DNA from: Stenotrophomonas aracearum
Lineage (GTDB): Bacteria > Pseudomonadota > Gammaproteobacteria > Xanthomonadales > Xanthomonadaceae
DNA length: 64,000 nt
NCBI RefSeq assembly: GCF_031834615.1
Contig: NZ_CP115543.1
Location: 2,181,001-2,245,000, forward strand
Direction: 5' to 3'
The notes below the pieces were generated by a model. The model did no database searches, was not told where the DNA came from, and saw only the letters and a program-made list of their open reading frames with translations. How positions within the stretch are numbered: the first letter of the stretch is position 1; every line of letters begins with the position of its first letter. Below are positions 16,846 through 24,708 of this stretch, piece by piece. The translations under genes and the position numbers were made by a program.

Positions 16846-17076
16846 TCCACTTCTCCTTTCGTCTGGGACGTCGGAAATATTGCAGACTTGAGCGGTTTTT
16901 TGCCGGAGCCAAGACCCCGCATGTAGCTTGCGTTGGGTTACGTAGATGAACTGTGAAGGCGTCGGTTTTAGCCAGATTCGGCAAACTCTGCAAAATTGTT
17001 CCCCCGCGTCAATCCGGCCAGAGGGGGCAAACGGGCTCGCTTTCTCCCAAAAAACCGGGCAAAGCAACCATGGGCA

Positions 17077-17289
17077 TCAATCGCCTCGCCGCTCTTCTTG
17101 CAGAAAATTAACAAGTAGGGCTGCTATCTCGTGGGCGGATATCAGACCAGCCCGTTTGACGGTGGCGGCCCATCGATCCGCAGCCGTGACAGTTGGACGG
17201 ATGTCATATTGTTCCGAGAGCTCACGAATAAATGCCGCGACGTTCTTGGTGGGAATTGTGAGCGGCGGCTTTGTCGCCGGTTCGTTCAT
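17077..17289 (-). CDS. Hypothetical protein, 70 residues, coupled to upstream gene
   Basis: Not recognised. ATG 17289 overlaps the stop of the preceding gene as ATGA, which supports a real coupled gene pair. The product has a helical middle (NVAAFIRELSEQYDIRPTVTAADRWAATVKRAG) and a C-terminus LISAHEIAALLVNFLQEERRGD. No signal peptide, no membrane segment, no cysteine. The local base composition is less GC-rich than the flanking housekeeping genes. It may be the small partner of the 159-residue protein. No toxin-antitoxin family is recognised. Confidence 0.6.
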   Translation of the reverse strand: MNEPATKPPLTIPTKNVAAFIRELSEQYDIRPTVTAADRWAATVKRAGLISAHEIAALLVNFLQEERRGD

Positions 17290-17765
17290 TGGAAAACTCT
17301 GCAGCGGACCAGGTCGAACCTTGTCGAAATCAGGCCGATTTTTCTCCAAACCGAATCCGGCGTGACGCTCTCCCTTATAGCCCCCTCCTCCACCGCCATG
17401 ACCAGCAACTCCCAAGGCGCCTCTTCAAGCAGAGTGCAAACGTGCGCAATGTATGATTGAGGAACCTCGCCATTTGCAAGTGCGCAGGACAGTTCTGACT
17501 CGGGAATCTCGGTCTTGTAGGTTACGCTCGCTGATCTGGCAGCCATCCACACCGCTCGCTTTGGCGTACTGTGAAGTATCAGCGGGCCTTCAAGGCCCAA
17601 TCGAAGCAGATTTCCTACCTTGCGCAGGTGCTCGATATAGACATCCGTGGCGCCATCACTCTCGAATCGGTTGAGGCTGTTCAGCGTTACATCCCTTGGC
17701 CAGGGTGCAACGCTTCCTGCAGTAGGTCTCGTCGGGCTCGTCGCTTTTGAGTCGCCTGCCTTCAA
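17286..17765 (-). CDS. Hypothetical protein of up to 159 residues, start uncertain
   Basis: Not recognised. The longest frame starts at TTG 17765 with no good ribosome site. The convincing part begins near TLNSLNRF and runs through a hydrophobic LRKVGNLLRLGLEGPLIL and a helical C-terminus. In another frame, ATG 17780 (preceding TGACGTTCTACC) opens a 41-codon reading that also looks protein-like and stops at TGA about residue 42, so a frameshift or a different start is possible. Coupled by ATGA to the following 70-residue gene. Lower GC than neighbours and a SMAG copy at 17983 suggest an acquired patch. Confidence 0.5.
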   Translation of the reverse strand: MKAGDSKATSPTRPTAGSVAPWPRDVTLNSLNRFESDGATDVYIEHLRKVGNLLRLGLEGPLILHSTPKRAVWMAARSASVTYKTEIPESELSCALANGEVPQSYIAHVCTLLEEAPWELLVMAVEEGAIRESVTPDSVWRKIGLISTRFDLVRCRVFQ

Positions 17766-17982
17766 GAAGGTAGAACGTCATTGGCAACTACGCGTCCTGG
17801 GTTTCAGTGGCTGTCAACGCCGCCGGTTTTCAAGGAAGAAGGTCTGGCGGCGTTTGCAGAGTTTCAGCGTGCATTGGACAGAAACCTGCTACGGCTGGTG
17901 ACGTAGCCAGGGCGCGAAACACTGACCGAGATAAACGTCTCTTGACCGCGCCGAAGCAGCGCGGGTGTCAGTCGAAGCCGCC

Positions 17983-18007
17983 GTAGAGCCGGGCTCTGCC
18001 CGGCGGC
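17983..18007. repeat. GTAG-headed SMAG/REP-like palindrome
   Basis: GTAGA followed by GCCGGGC / GCCCGGC around TCT. An outer arm GAAGCCGCC pairs with GGCGGCTTC on the other side, lengthening the stem. It lies in the gap downstream of the symE-like stop (18022) and may end that transcript. The remaining sequence 17766-18021 holds no gene I can support. Confidence 0.7.
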
Positions 18008-18021
18008 TTCCTGGTCGCAAG

Positions 18022-18330
18022 TCATGCAGCAGCGTTGGCCGAATCGCAGATGCGCTTCAGCACCACCGACACCTGGGCAGCGGCTGTCTGCTGGGTCGAA
18101 AGCACAATGACGCCGGGCTTCGTCTCCACATAGAGACGCGTACCCGGTTTGATGCCCAGCGCATCGATCCAGAGTCCACGCAGTTTCACGCACGGAATGG
18201 GCGGGCAACCGGGAAAAGTTTCAAGGCTGTCGTGATGCAGCGCGTTGGTCATCACGCTCTTGGGCTTGCGCCACCAGAGCTTCTGATGGGCGGTCACGCC
18301 GGGAGGCGTGTTGGGCGAATGGCTGGACAT
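18022..18330 (-). CDS. SymE-like type I toxin family protein
   Basis: 102 residues. The segment IPCVKLRGLWIDALGIKPGTRLYVETKPGVIVLS (about residues 44-77) matches the SymE family core, an AbrB/MazE-like swapped-hairpin fold. In E. coli SymE is an SOS-induced protein reported first as an mRNA-cleaving toxin and later linked to nucleoid condensation; an antisense RNA, SymR, represses it. Start ATG 18330 has GGAGG 7 bases upstream. The N-terminus is longer than the core and of low complexity. The upstream region contains nested inverted repeats that may be part of its control. No antisense RNA gene can be proven by eye. Confidence 0.8.
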   Translation of the reverse strand: MSSHSPNTPPGVTAHQKLWWRKPKSVMTNALHHDSLETFPGCPPIPCVKLRGLWIDALGIKPGTRLYVETKPGVIVLSTQQTAAAQVSVVLKRICDSANAAA

Positions 18331-18353
18331 GGTGAACCTCCATTGAGAAACAT

Positions 18354-18374
18354 CCCTCGCCGGGATGGCGAGGG
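18354..18374. promoter_or_regulatory. Leader hairpin just before the symE-like start
   Basis: CCCTCGCC / GGCGAGGG with a 5-base loop, 23 bases before the symE-like ATG on the minus strand. It would form in the 5' untranslated leader close to the ribosome site and could affect translation or be the target of an antisense RNA. Confidence 0.5.
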
Positions 18375-18383
18375 AGTCGGGAG

Positions 18384-18491
18384 GTTAAGAACCGTAACAA
18401 GACCGGCGCGACGTATTTCCACGAGGGTGTTGTATTTCGTCACCCTCCCAACGCAGAGTCCATCGTGTTGCATCTTGTTAGGAGTTCTTAC
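18384..18491. other. Nested inverted-repeat structure upstream of the symE-like gene
   Basis: Outer imperfect arms at 18384-18402 (GTTAAGAACCGTAACAAGA) and 18473-18491 (TCTTGTTAGGAGTTCTTAC) enclose an inner hairpin GAGGGTG / CACCCTC at 18423-18447. The rest of the 403-base stretch 18331-18733 holds no convincing gene; it is AT-richer than its surroundings around 18500-18600. The structure could be a leader RNA, an antisense RNA or the footprint of a mobile palindrome. Confidence 0.45.
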
Positions 18492-18661
18492 GCTCCGAAG
18501 TGCCACCATGTCGCGGGGATCAGCATAGCTAAAGAAGATTCTCTCTTATGAATTTCAAGTTCTGATTGGCGTTCTCAATACACCAGGCTAATGGCGTCAG
18601 AATCAGAAAATTCCGTGCGACGAAGCGCATTTCCAGTGGGAGTGCGGTCACGAAACGCGAG

Positions 18662-18692
18662 CGGGCCCGACCAGAAAAACTGGTCGAGCCCG
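18662..18692. terminator. Imperfect hairpin after the 203-residue periplasmic protein gene
   Basis: CGGGC-C-CGACCAG / CTGGTCG-A-GCCCG around AAAAA: a 12-pair stem with one mismatch, 41 bases past the stop at 18734. On the minus strand the loop is TTTTT but no T-run follows the stem. Probable terminator, moderate support. Confidence 0.5.
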
Positions 18693-18733
18693 TGCATGTG
18701 AGTGACGCGATCAGCGCTGGATGCGCGCTGGCA

Positions 18734-19345
18734 TCAGGGACTGTCGCGACGAATGGCCAGCGCGACCGCTTCAGTATAGGAAATCTTCACCAGGTCGCCG
18801 CGCTTCACGCTGGGCAGCTTGGCGCGCAGGTCGGGCCGCTCAACCGCGATGAGCTGGGTGTTGCCGCTCGCGCCCCGGAGCGCAATCGTATTTCGGTCCG
18901 GATTGACGGCCGTCACCTCGGTCACGATCTCGATGGTATTGGAGCGTGCCCCGCCCGGCTTCTGACCCGGCACCGGCACGGTCTTGGCCTGCGACTTGGT
19001 TACGCCCACCGGCGCGCTACCGGCCGGCTCCAGAGCCAGTGCGACAGCGGCCTTGTAGTCCAGGGTGACCCTGTCGCCCACTTTCAGCTGGTTGAAATTG
19101 CGTACTTCGGGCCCGGCCACGAACTCCACGGCGCCGCCGTCGGTGCCAGTCACGGTGACGGCACGTGTCTGGGTGTTCAGCGCGGTGATCTGCCCCTGCA
19201 GGGTGACCCCGGCGGAGGCGGCGTTGACCGGGGCAGGCATGGCGCGGGCGGCGGGGGCCGCCGCCGGCTGCGCCGCGTGGGCTGCGCCAGCGGCCAAGGC
19301 AGCAGTAATGAGGATGACGGATGAAGACAACATAGCGACGCGCAT
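18734..19345 (-). CDS. Periplasmic protein with two similar beta-rich domains
   Basis: 203 residues, not assigned to a characterised family. Signal peptide MRVAMLSSSVILITAALAAGAAHA-A. Two related halves follow: GQITALNTQTRAVTVTGTDGG...LKVGDRVTLDYKAAVALAL (about residues 50-105) and TEVTAVNPDRNTIALRGASGN...VKRGDLVKISYTEAVALAI (about 141-198). This is an internal duplication of a small OB-like or DUF5666-like beta domain. Between them is a Pro/Gly/Lys linker. ATG 19345 has GGAG 6 bases upstream. Possibly a metal- or ligand-binding envelope protein; function unknown. Confidence 0.8.
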   Translation of the reverse strand: MRVAMLSSSVILITAALAAGAAHAAQPAAAPAARAMPAPVNAASAGVTLQGQITALNTQTRAVTVTGTDGGAVEFVAGPEVRNFNQLKVGDRVTLDYKAAVALALEPAGSAPVGVTKSQAKTVPVPGQKPGGARSNTIEIVTEVTAVNPDRNTIALRGASGNTQLIAVERPDLRAKLPSVKRGDLVKISYTEAVALAIRRDSP

Positions 19346-19459
19346 GGAGGACTCCAGGACGACGGCCGGATGGCCGATGAACCGTCATTGCATCAGCTGC
19401 CCTACCCCGGCGCCCCCGTACAACTACTGGGCGGTGATCAGAAAACTTACCGCACCACC

Positions 19460-19750
19460 CTATATCCCATGACCCCCGACCGGCTCGGTCTCGAAACGCT
19501 CGCCAAATCCCGTGATGTGCGGCCGCGCCTGGGCGATGGCCTGCTGTACCGAAGGCAGCGCCAGGGAAGCGCGGTGCTGCTCTGCGCTGTCCCATGCCTC
19601 TGTGATCCAGATCGCATTCTCGTTCGACGGATCGCGCGCGACTATGTAGCTGCGGCAACCCGGCATCGCCTCTGTTCCCCGCAGCAGGATGTCGATTACC
19701 ACATCGCGCTGGCCGGGTTCCGTGAGCATTTTGCCAATCAGTCCGTACAT
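19460..19750 (-). CDS. Putative quinol monooxygenase (antibiotic biosynthesis monooxygenase family)
   Basis: 96 residues from ATG 19750, the usual size of the ABM ferredoxin-like dimers. The sequence MYGLIGKMLTEPGQRDVVIDILL is the typical N-terminus, then a beta strand SYIVARDPSNENAIWITEAWDSAEQHRASL and a C-terminal helix. An in-frame ATG at 19783 would add 11 residues that do not fit the family. Members include YgiN-type quinol monooxygenases, and most are of unknown substrate. It stands alone, with 110-base gaps on both sides. Confidence 0.82.
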   Translation of the reverse strand: MYGLIGKMLTEPGQRDVVIDILLRGTEAMPGCRSYIVARDPSNENAIWITEAWDSAEQHRASLALPSVQQAIAQARPHITGFGERFETEPVGGHGI

Positions 19751-19865
19751 GGGAGCCGCCTGCGCAGTTAAATTGGGGTCCATTGTGCTCGAAGTCCGGA
19801 TGGGTGCGCACGTCCTGCTCTGGTATCTTCACACTTCGTCTTCCTGAACTGGATGCGTCACCTTC

Positions 19866-20396
19866 ATGGATCGAATCAACAGGCTGTTGCTTGGCCTGGT
19901 GCTGGCAACCATTGCCACACCCGCTGCTGCCTCCGATTTCAGGGGCTTCTTCTCGCTGTTCCTCGCCGCGCCGTTTCTGGCCGGTGTCATGTTCTTTGCC
20001 GCCTTCATCCTGGCCCGCCGGGCGAGCGCCAGCGCCTCGGGACTGCGGCGTTTCGCGCCCTTGGCCCTGCTGGTGCCGGCGTTGATGCTGATGTCCTTGA
20101 TATGCCTCGTGTTCTCGACCTACGCGCTGGTTGCGTTTCCACTGCTGTGCATCGCGCTGTTCCTGCTTTCCAGCAGGATCTGGTTTAACCCGGTCGGGCG
20201 GGTCTCGATCTGGTTTCCGCGTGTGCTTGCGTTGCTGGCGGTTGCGGCGGGCGCGTTCATGGCCTGGGATATGCACCTCGTGGTCAAGGATGGGATGAAG
20301 GCGGAGGAAGGCGTGGCGGTTGTGATGTTGGGGGCGGTGTTTTTCATGTCTTTGGGGGCTTGTCTGTTTGCGGGGCGGCGGCCGGCGGGGCGTTGA
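19866..20396 (+). CDS. Hypothetical membrane protein, 176 residues
   Basis: Not recognised. A cleavable-looking N-terminus (MDRINRLLLGLVLATIATPAAA-S) is followed by four hydrophobic segments near residues 29-50, 64-88, 89-106 and 118-135, and a last one near 150-168, ending in an Arg-rich tail RRPAGR. No catalytic motif is seen. ATG 19866 has no strong ribosome site. A SMAG copy and a bidirectional terminator follow. It is convergent with the giant autotransporter gene. Confidence 0.75.
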   Translation: MDRINRLLLGLVLATIATPAAASDFRGFFSLFLAAPFLAGVMFFAAFILARRASASASGLRRFAPLALLVPALMLMSLICLVFSTYALVAFPLLCIALFLLSSRIWFNPVGRVSIWFPRVLALLAVAAGAFMAWDMHLVVKDGMKAEEGVAVVMLGAVFFMSLGACLFAGRRPAGR

Positions 20397-20432
20397 AGGG
20401 GCAGAAAAAGTGACGGGTCGCCGGCATCGCCA

Positions 20433-20457
20433 GGAGCCGGCCAACGGCCGGCACTAC
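20433..20457. repeat. SMAG/REP palindrome (reverse orientation)
   Basis: GGAGCCGGCC-AA-CGGCCGGCACTAC: the reverse form of the GTAG-headed repeat, nearly the same sequence as those at 13612 and 29895. Lies 37 bases after the 176-residue membrane protein gene. Confidence 0.85.
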
Positions 20458-20491
20458 CGGCAAAGTCAAAGGCAAAAGCAAACGCAAACGA

Positions 20492-20516
20492 AAAGGCCCC
20501 GCATTGCGGGGCCTTT
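20492..20516. terminator. Bidirectional rho-independent terminator
   Basis: AAAGGCCCCGC / GCGGGGCCTTT with a 3-base loop and T-rich flanks on both strands. It sits between the convergent 176-residue membrane protein gene and the autotransporter, and fits as terminator for both. Confidence 0.88.
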
Positions 20517-20539
20517 GTTTTCCACCGGGGCGCGGTGGC

Positions 20540-23500
20540 TTAGAAACTCCACCCCCAGGTCAACTGCGCGCCGTACGCGGTTTCGCCGTCACCACTGGCG
20601 CCCTGCAGCATCATCGAGAGGCGGCTGGCCTGCGAGGTCTGCAGGCTTATGCCGAACTCGCCCACTGCCGCATTCTCGGCCAATGCGACGCTGCGCACCT
20701 CGAAGCCGCTTCCGGCCGCCATGCGCATGGTGCGGCTGAGGTCCGTGTCGCCGAAGGCGTGCTGCCAGCCCAGGCCAGCTTCAAGCCGGGCACGCTGGCC
20801 CAGGTCCCAGGCCGCACGCACGCCCAGCGTGGCGCTGGTGTAGTCGTCGCGCTGACTGTCCGCGGAAAGCGCAGCAACGCCGCCCTGTTCGGTGAAGCCG
20901 TCGGTCTTGAGACGGGTGTGGGTGACGTTGAGGTACGGGGTGTAGCGGGCCGAACCGGCTTCGAAGGTCCAGGCCGCTTCCACGTACCCGCTGATGGCCT
21001 GGGCGTCGTAGTCGGCGTTCAGCCGCTCATCGAGGGTGCTGCCGATGGTGACCTGGCGGCGGCTCTCGATATCGTAGTCCGCGTAATCCACACCACCGGT
21101 CAGGCTGAAGCGGCCCCAATCGGCCTGGGCATACAGCCCGACGTGATTGGCGTCGATGTCAGCCGTGTCGTCATACTCGCGCGACCAGCTTTCCATGTCT
21201 TGGCGACCCACCGAGATACCCGCAACCACGTTCTCGCCGAAGCGGCGGTCGATACCGGCCATGACGCCTTCATCGCGGGTGCGCAGGCCCGGCATGCCGC
21301 CACTCGGGTCGATCCGGCGCGGCAGCGCACGGGCACTGAACCATGCGGTGTTGGCGCCCACTTCGCTGGTGAAGGCCTGTCCACGCAGGCGCTGACCGAC
21401 GCCGTCGGTGAGGAAGCGGTTGTCCAGCAGCGACACCGCCGTGTTGGCATGGCTCTCACCCGACAGCGCACTCAGCGCCTGGGTCACCGCCCCCGGCGAA
21501 TCAGGCAGCAGGATCACCGCGTTGAACACCGGGCTGGTGACCGGCAGCGTTTCGATCGCGCCGCCCACGGACACCTGGTTCGGGGTTTCGCCCTGCGAAG
21601 GCACCGTGGTGCCGTCGCGTTCCAGGGTCAGCGACAAACCTCCGCCGCCAGCGGTAACCGACGGGTCGAGGAAGGCAAATTCGTCGGTTACCTGGCTGAA
21701 GTTGCCGGTGACGCCGCCGCCCGCATTGGCAATGCTGATCGGCGAGCCGACCGGCAAGCGGTCACTGTGGTCCAGCTGCAGCGTAGCGCCCGGGTCGATC
21801 TGCAGCTTGCCGCCGATGCTGACCGGAACCACGGTGCCACCGCTGGTGGGCGTGATCTGCCAGGTGGAGCCGCCGTGCACTGCGGCATCGCCCACCACGG
21901 TAAGCGAGCCTTCGTCGCCGCCACTGAGCAGCGTGCCGGACACATCGAGCGAGCCGATGCTTCCGTTGCCGAACAGCGTGCCGCCGTTGCCCACCACCAC
22001 CGGACCGCCCAACGCCGCGCCGGGCGTGGCGGGGGTGCCCACGCCCAGCGCGCCCGCGCTGACCGTAGTGGTGCCGGTGAAGTCGGCACTGTTGCCGCTG
22101 AGCAGCAGCGTGCCGCCACCGGTCTTGTCCAGGCTCCCGTCGCCCGAGAGCGTACCGGCATAGGTGCCGTTGGCGGCCTGGTCGAACACCACTGCTGCAT
22201 TGTTGGCGATGTTGCCCTGCAGGCTGCTGGTGTTGCCGATCAGCGTGCCGGCGTCCACCGTGGTGCCGCCGCTGTAGCTGTTGCTGCCGACCAGGGTGAG
22301 CGCGCCTTCGCCCTCCTTTGTGAGCGCACCGGTGCCGGAGATCGCACCGCTGAAGGTACCGTCCTCGCCCTGGTCGAAGACCAGGCTGGCGTTGTCGACG
22401 ATGTTGCCCTGCAGGCTGGTGGTGTCGCCGACCAGCGTACCGGCGCTGATGGTGGTGCCACCGCTGTAGCTGTTGATGCCGGCCAGGCGCAGCACGCCGA
22501 AGCCCTGCTTGGTCAGCGTGCCGCTGCCGCTGATGCTGCCGGCGAAGGTGTCATCGTCGCCCTGCTCGAACACCAGGTTGGCGTTGTCGACGATGTCGCC
22601 CTGCAGGCTGGTGGTATCGCCGAGCAGCGTACCGGCGTTGATGGTGGTGCCACCGCTGTAGCTGTTGGCGCCGGTGAGGGCCAGCGTGCCGCCGCCCTGC
22701 TTGACCAGCGAGCCATTGCCACTGATGACGCCGGCATAGGTACCGCCGCTGCCCTGGTCGAACACAAGTGCGGCGTTGTCGGTGATGTCGCCCTGCAGGC
22801 TGTCGGTGTCGCCGATCAGCGTGCCAGCCGCGACGGTGGTGCCGCCGCTGTAGCTGTTGGCGCCCGCCAGCCGCAGCGCGCCGCCGCCCTGCTTGGTCAG
22901 GGTGCCGCTGCCACTGATGCTGCCGGTGAAGGTGCCGTCGTCGGCCTGGTCGAAAATGACGGAACTCTCATTTGCGATGCCACCCTGCAGGCTGGCGCTG
23001 TTGCCTACCAGGGTGCCGGCGTTGACCGTGGTGCCGCCGCCGTAGCTGTTCGTTCCGGTCAAGGTCAGCGTGGTATCGCCGTCCTTGACCAGCCCACCGC
23101 TGCCCGCGATGTTGCCGGCCAGGGTCAGGTCATTGCTGCCGACCAGGTTGAGCGTGCCGTCGAGCGCGATGTTGTTGGCGAGCTGCGCGGCAGCAGTGGT
23201 ATCCAGCGCGGTGCCGTCGGCGGCACTGAGCGTACCGGTGCCCAGCGCCTGCGCGTTGCCCAGCAGTAGCGTGCCGGCCTGCAGTGCGGTGCCGCCGCTG
23301 TAGGTATTGGCCGCATCCAAGGTAAGCGTGGTGTCGCCCTGCTTGACCAGCCCACCGTTGCCGCTGACCACGCCCGCCAGGGTGAGGTCGTTGCTGCCGG
23401 CCAGCGTGAGCGCGCCGTTCAGGGCAACTGCATTGGCCAACGTCATGGCCTCGCCGGTGTCGAGCGTGCTGCCATCGGCTGCAGTCAGCACGCCGCTGCC

Positions 23501-24670
23501 AATCGCCTGATCGTTGCCGAGCACCAGCGTGCCACCGGACAGCACAGTGCCGCCGCTGTAGGTGTTGATGCCGTCGAGGATGAGGGTGCCCGAGTCACGC
23601 TTGTCGAGGCTGCCACTGCCCACCAGCGGCAGGCTCAGCGTGGCGGTCACGCCGGGATCGACGCGCACGGCCGTGGGGAGCGCATTGAGCTGGAGTTGGC
23701 CGTCTGCCCCTGCGACCAGGTTGTAGTCGTCACGGGTGAACTGCAGGCCGGTGATGGCCTGGGTGCCGACCACGTCAACAACGCCACCGGCTTCGCCACC
23801 GAACACCGCGAAGCCCTGGTTCCAGGCCGCATTGTCCGCGCCGGCCTGGTCGGTCCAATGCGTGCCGTCGTCCCAGGTACCGGCGCCGCCCTGGATGACA
23901 CCGTCGCCATCCACTTCGGTGCCATCCCAGAACTGCACAGTGCTGCCGCTCGCCGACACCACCAGGTTGACCTGCTGGCCCACGGCGGTCTGCACCAGCA
24001 ACTGGCCCGGCAGCACGGCGACCGGGAGCGAGCCCAGCGACAGGCCGTTGTTGGTCAGCGCGCCGGTGGAGTCGATCAGGCGGTACACGCCATCGCCGAA
24101 GCCACCCAGATCCGTGACGTTGAGCGTTCCGTCGAGTGCGAGGTCGCCGTTCACGGCGAGCACGCGGGTATCGCTGGGTACGCCGAGCGCCGCGTCGAGG
24201 TTCGAGCCCGCGTCGAGCGCGAGGCTGCCGGTGGTGAGGGTCTGGCCGCTGCGCAGGCCCAGGCGACCGCCCGCGCCGACGGTGACCGGTGCAGTGACGC
24301 TTCCGGCGCCGGACAGGGTAGCCCCGCTACCGACATTGACCCCGGCCGACGCCAGCGTGCCATCCACCTGCAGCGTGCCGCCACTGACCTGCGTGGCGCC
24401 GCCGATGGCGCTGTTGCCACCGAGCGCCAGCGTGCCGGTGCCGATCTTTTCGAGACTGCCGGCGCCGCCGAGGGTGCCGTCGAAACTGCCGGACCCGTCA
24501 TTGCGACCCAGCTGCAGCGTGCTGCCGGCCGCCAGGTCGACCGCACCGCTGCCGCTGATGACATCCAGCGCACCACTGTTGAGTCCCAGCGTGGCACCGC
24601 TGGCCACGCTGGCCTGCGCCACGTTGCCCAGCGCGGCGGCGTCGGCCAACTGCAGGCGTCCGGCCTGCAC
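20540..24670 (-). CDS. Autotransporter adhesin, C-terminal part with beta-barrel (frame-separated)
   Basis: 1376 codons in the frame that follows the break at the C-run 24722-24727. It begins inside the passenger, and the GTG at 24670 is not a genuine start. It holds autotransporter-associated beta-strand repeats with the motif NTYSGGT or NSYSGGTT, including five exact 64-residue units, then a linker and a 12-strand-type autotransporter barrel (about the last 290 residues, from AWFSARALPRR) ending LTWGWSF with terminal Phe. The barrel inserts in the outer membrane and exports the passenger. Without a repair of the frame it has no signal peptide. A strong terminator follows. Confidence 0.9.
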   Translation of the reverse strand: MQAGRLQLADAAALGNVAQASVASGATLGLNSGALDVISGSGAVDLAAGSTLQLGRNDGSGSFDGTLGGAGSLEKIGTGTLALGGNSAIGGATQVSGGTLQVDGTLASAGVNVGSGATLSGAGSVTAPVTVGAGGRLGLRSGQTLTTGSLALDAGSNLDAALGVPSDTRVLAVNGDLALDGTLNVTDLGGFGDGVYRLIDSTGALTNNGLSLGSLPVAVLPGQLLVQTAVGQQVNLVVSASGSTVQFWDGTEVDGDGVIQGGAGTWDDGTHWTDQAGADNAAWNQGFAVFGGEAGGVVDVVGTQAITGLQFTRDDYNLVAGADGQLQLNALPTAVRVDPGVTATLSLPLVGSGSLDKRDSGTLILDGINTYSGGTVLSGGTLVLGNDQAIGSGVLTAADGSTLDTGEAMTLANAVALNGALTLAGSNDLTLAGVVSGNGGLVKQGDTTLTLDAANTYSGGTALQAGTLLLGNAQALGTGTLSAADGTALDTTAAAQLANNIALDGTLNLVGSNDLTLAGNIAGSGGLVKDGDTTLTLTGTNSYGGGTTVNAGTLVGNSASLQGGIANESSVIFDQADDGTFTGSISGSGTLTKQGGGALRLAGANSYSGGTTVAAGTLIGDTDSLQGDITDNAALVFDQGSGGTYAGVISGNGSLVKQGGGTLALTGANSYSGGTTINAGTLLGDTTSLQGDIVDNANLVFEQGDDDTFAGSISGSGTLTKQGFGVLRLAGINSYSGGTTISAGTLVGDTTSLQGNIVDNASLVFDQGEDGTFSGAISGTGALTKEGEGALTLVGSNSYSGGTTVDAGTLIGNTSSLQGNIANNAAVVFDQAANGTYAGTLSGDGSLDKTGGGTLLLSGNSADFTGTTTVSAGALGVGTPATPGAALGGPVVVGNGGTLFGNGSIGSLDVSGTLLSGGDEGSLTVVGDAAVHGGSTWQITPTSGGTVVPVSIGGKLQIDPGATLQLDHSDRLPVGSPISIANAGGGVTGNFSQVTDEFAFLDPSVTAGGGGLSLTLERDGTTVPSQGETPNQVSVGGAIETLPVTSPVFNAVILLPDSPGAVTQALSALSGESHANTAVSLLDNRFLTDGVGQRLRGQAFTSEVGANTAWFSARALPRRIDPSGGMPGLRTRDEGVMAGIDRRFGENVVAGISVGRQDMESWSREYDDTADIDANHVGLYAQADWGRFSLTGGVDYADYDIESRRQVTIGSTLDERLNADYDAQAISGYVEAAWTFEAGSARYTPYLNVTHTRLKTDGFTEQGGVAALSADSQRDDYTSATLGVRAAWDLGQRARLEAGLGWQHAFGDTDLSRTMRMAAGSGFEVRSVALAENAAVGEFGISLQTSQASRLSMMLQGASGDGETAYGAQLTWGWSF
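22148..23107 (-). repeat. Five tandem 192-bp repeats in the autotransporter passenger
   Basis: The marker CCCTGCAGGCTG recurs at 22215, 22407, 22599, 22791 and 22983, an exact 192-base period, giving five 64-residue units. Each unit has the order LxKxGxGxLxLxGxNSYSGGTT, AGTLxGxTxSLQGxI, NAxLVFDQ, TYAGxISGxGSL. Such near-identical units usually arise by recombination and can change in number between strains. Confidence 0.92.
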
Positions 24671-24708
24671 GTCGAAGGCGCCGCCGAGGGTATTGGCGCC
24701 GGACAGGG

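Noticed and set aside
17965..18528. A 187-codon plus-strand frame across the symE-like gene
   Set aside because: It crosses the palindromes, has no ribosome site and is opposite to a gene with a recognised family core.
22148..23107. Regular spacing that could suggest a CRISPR array
   Set aside because: The whole 192-base unit repeats without unique spacers and stays in an open frame of the adhesin.
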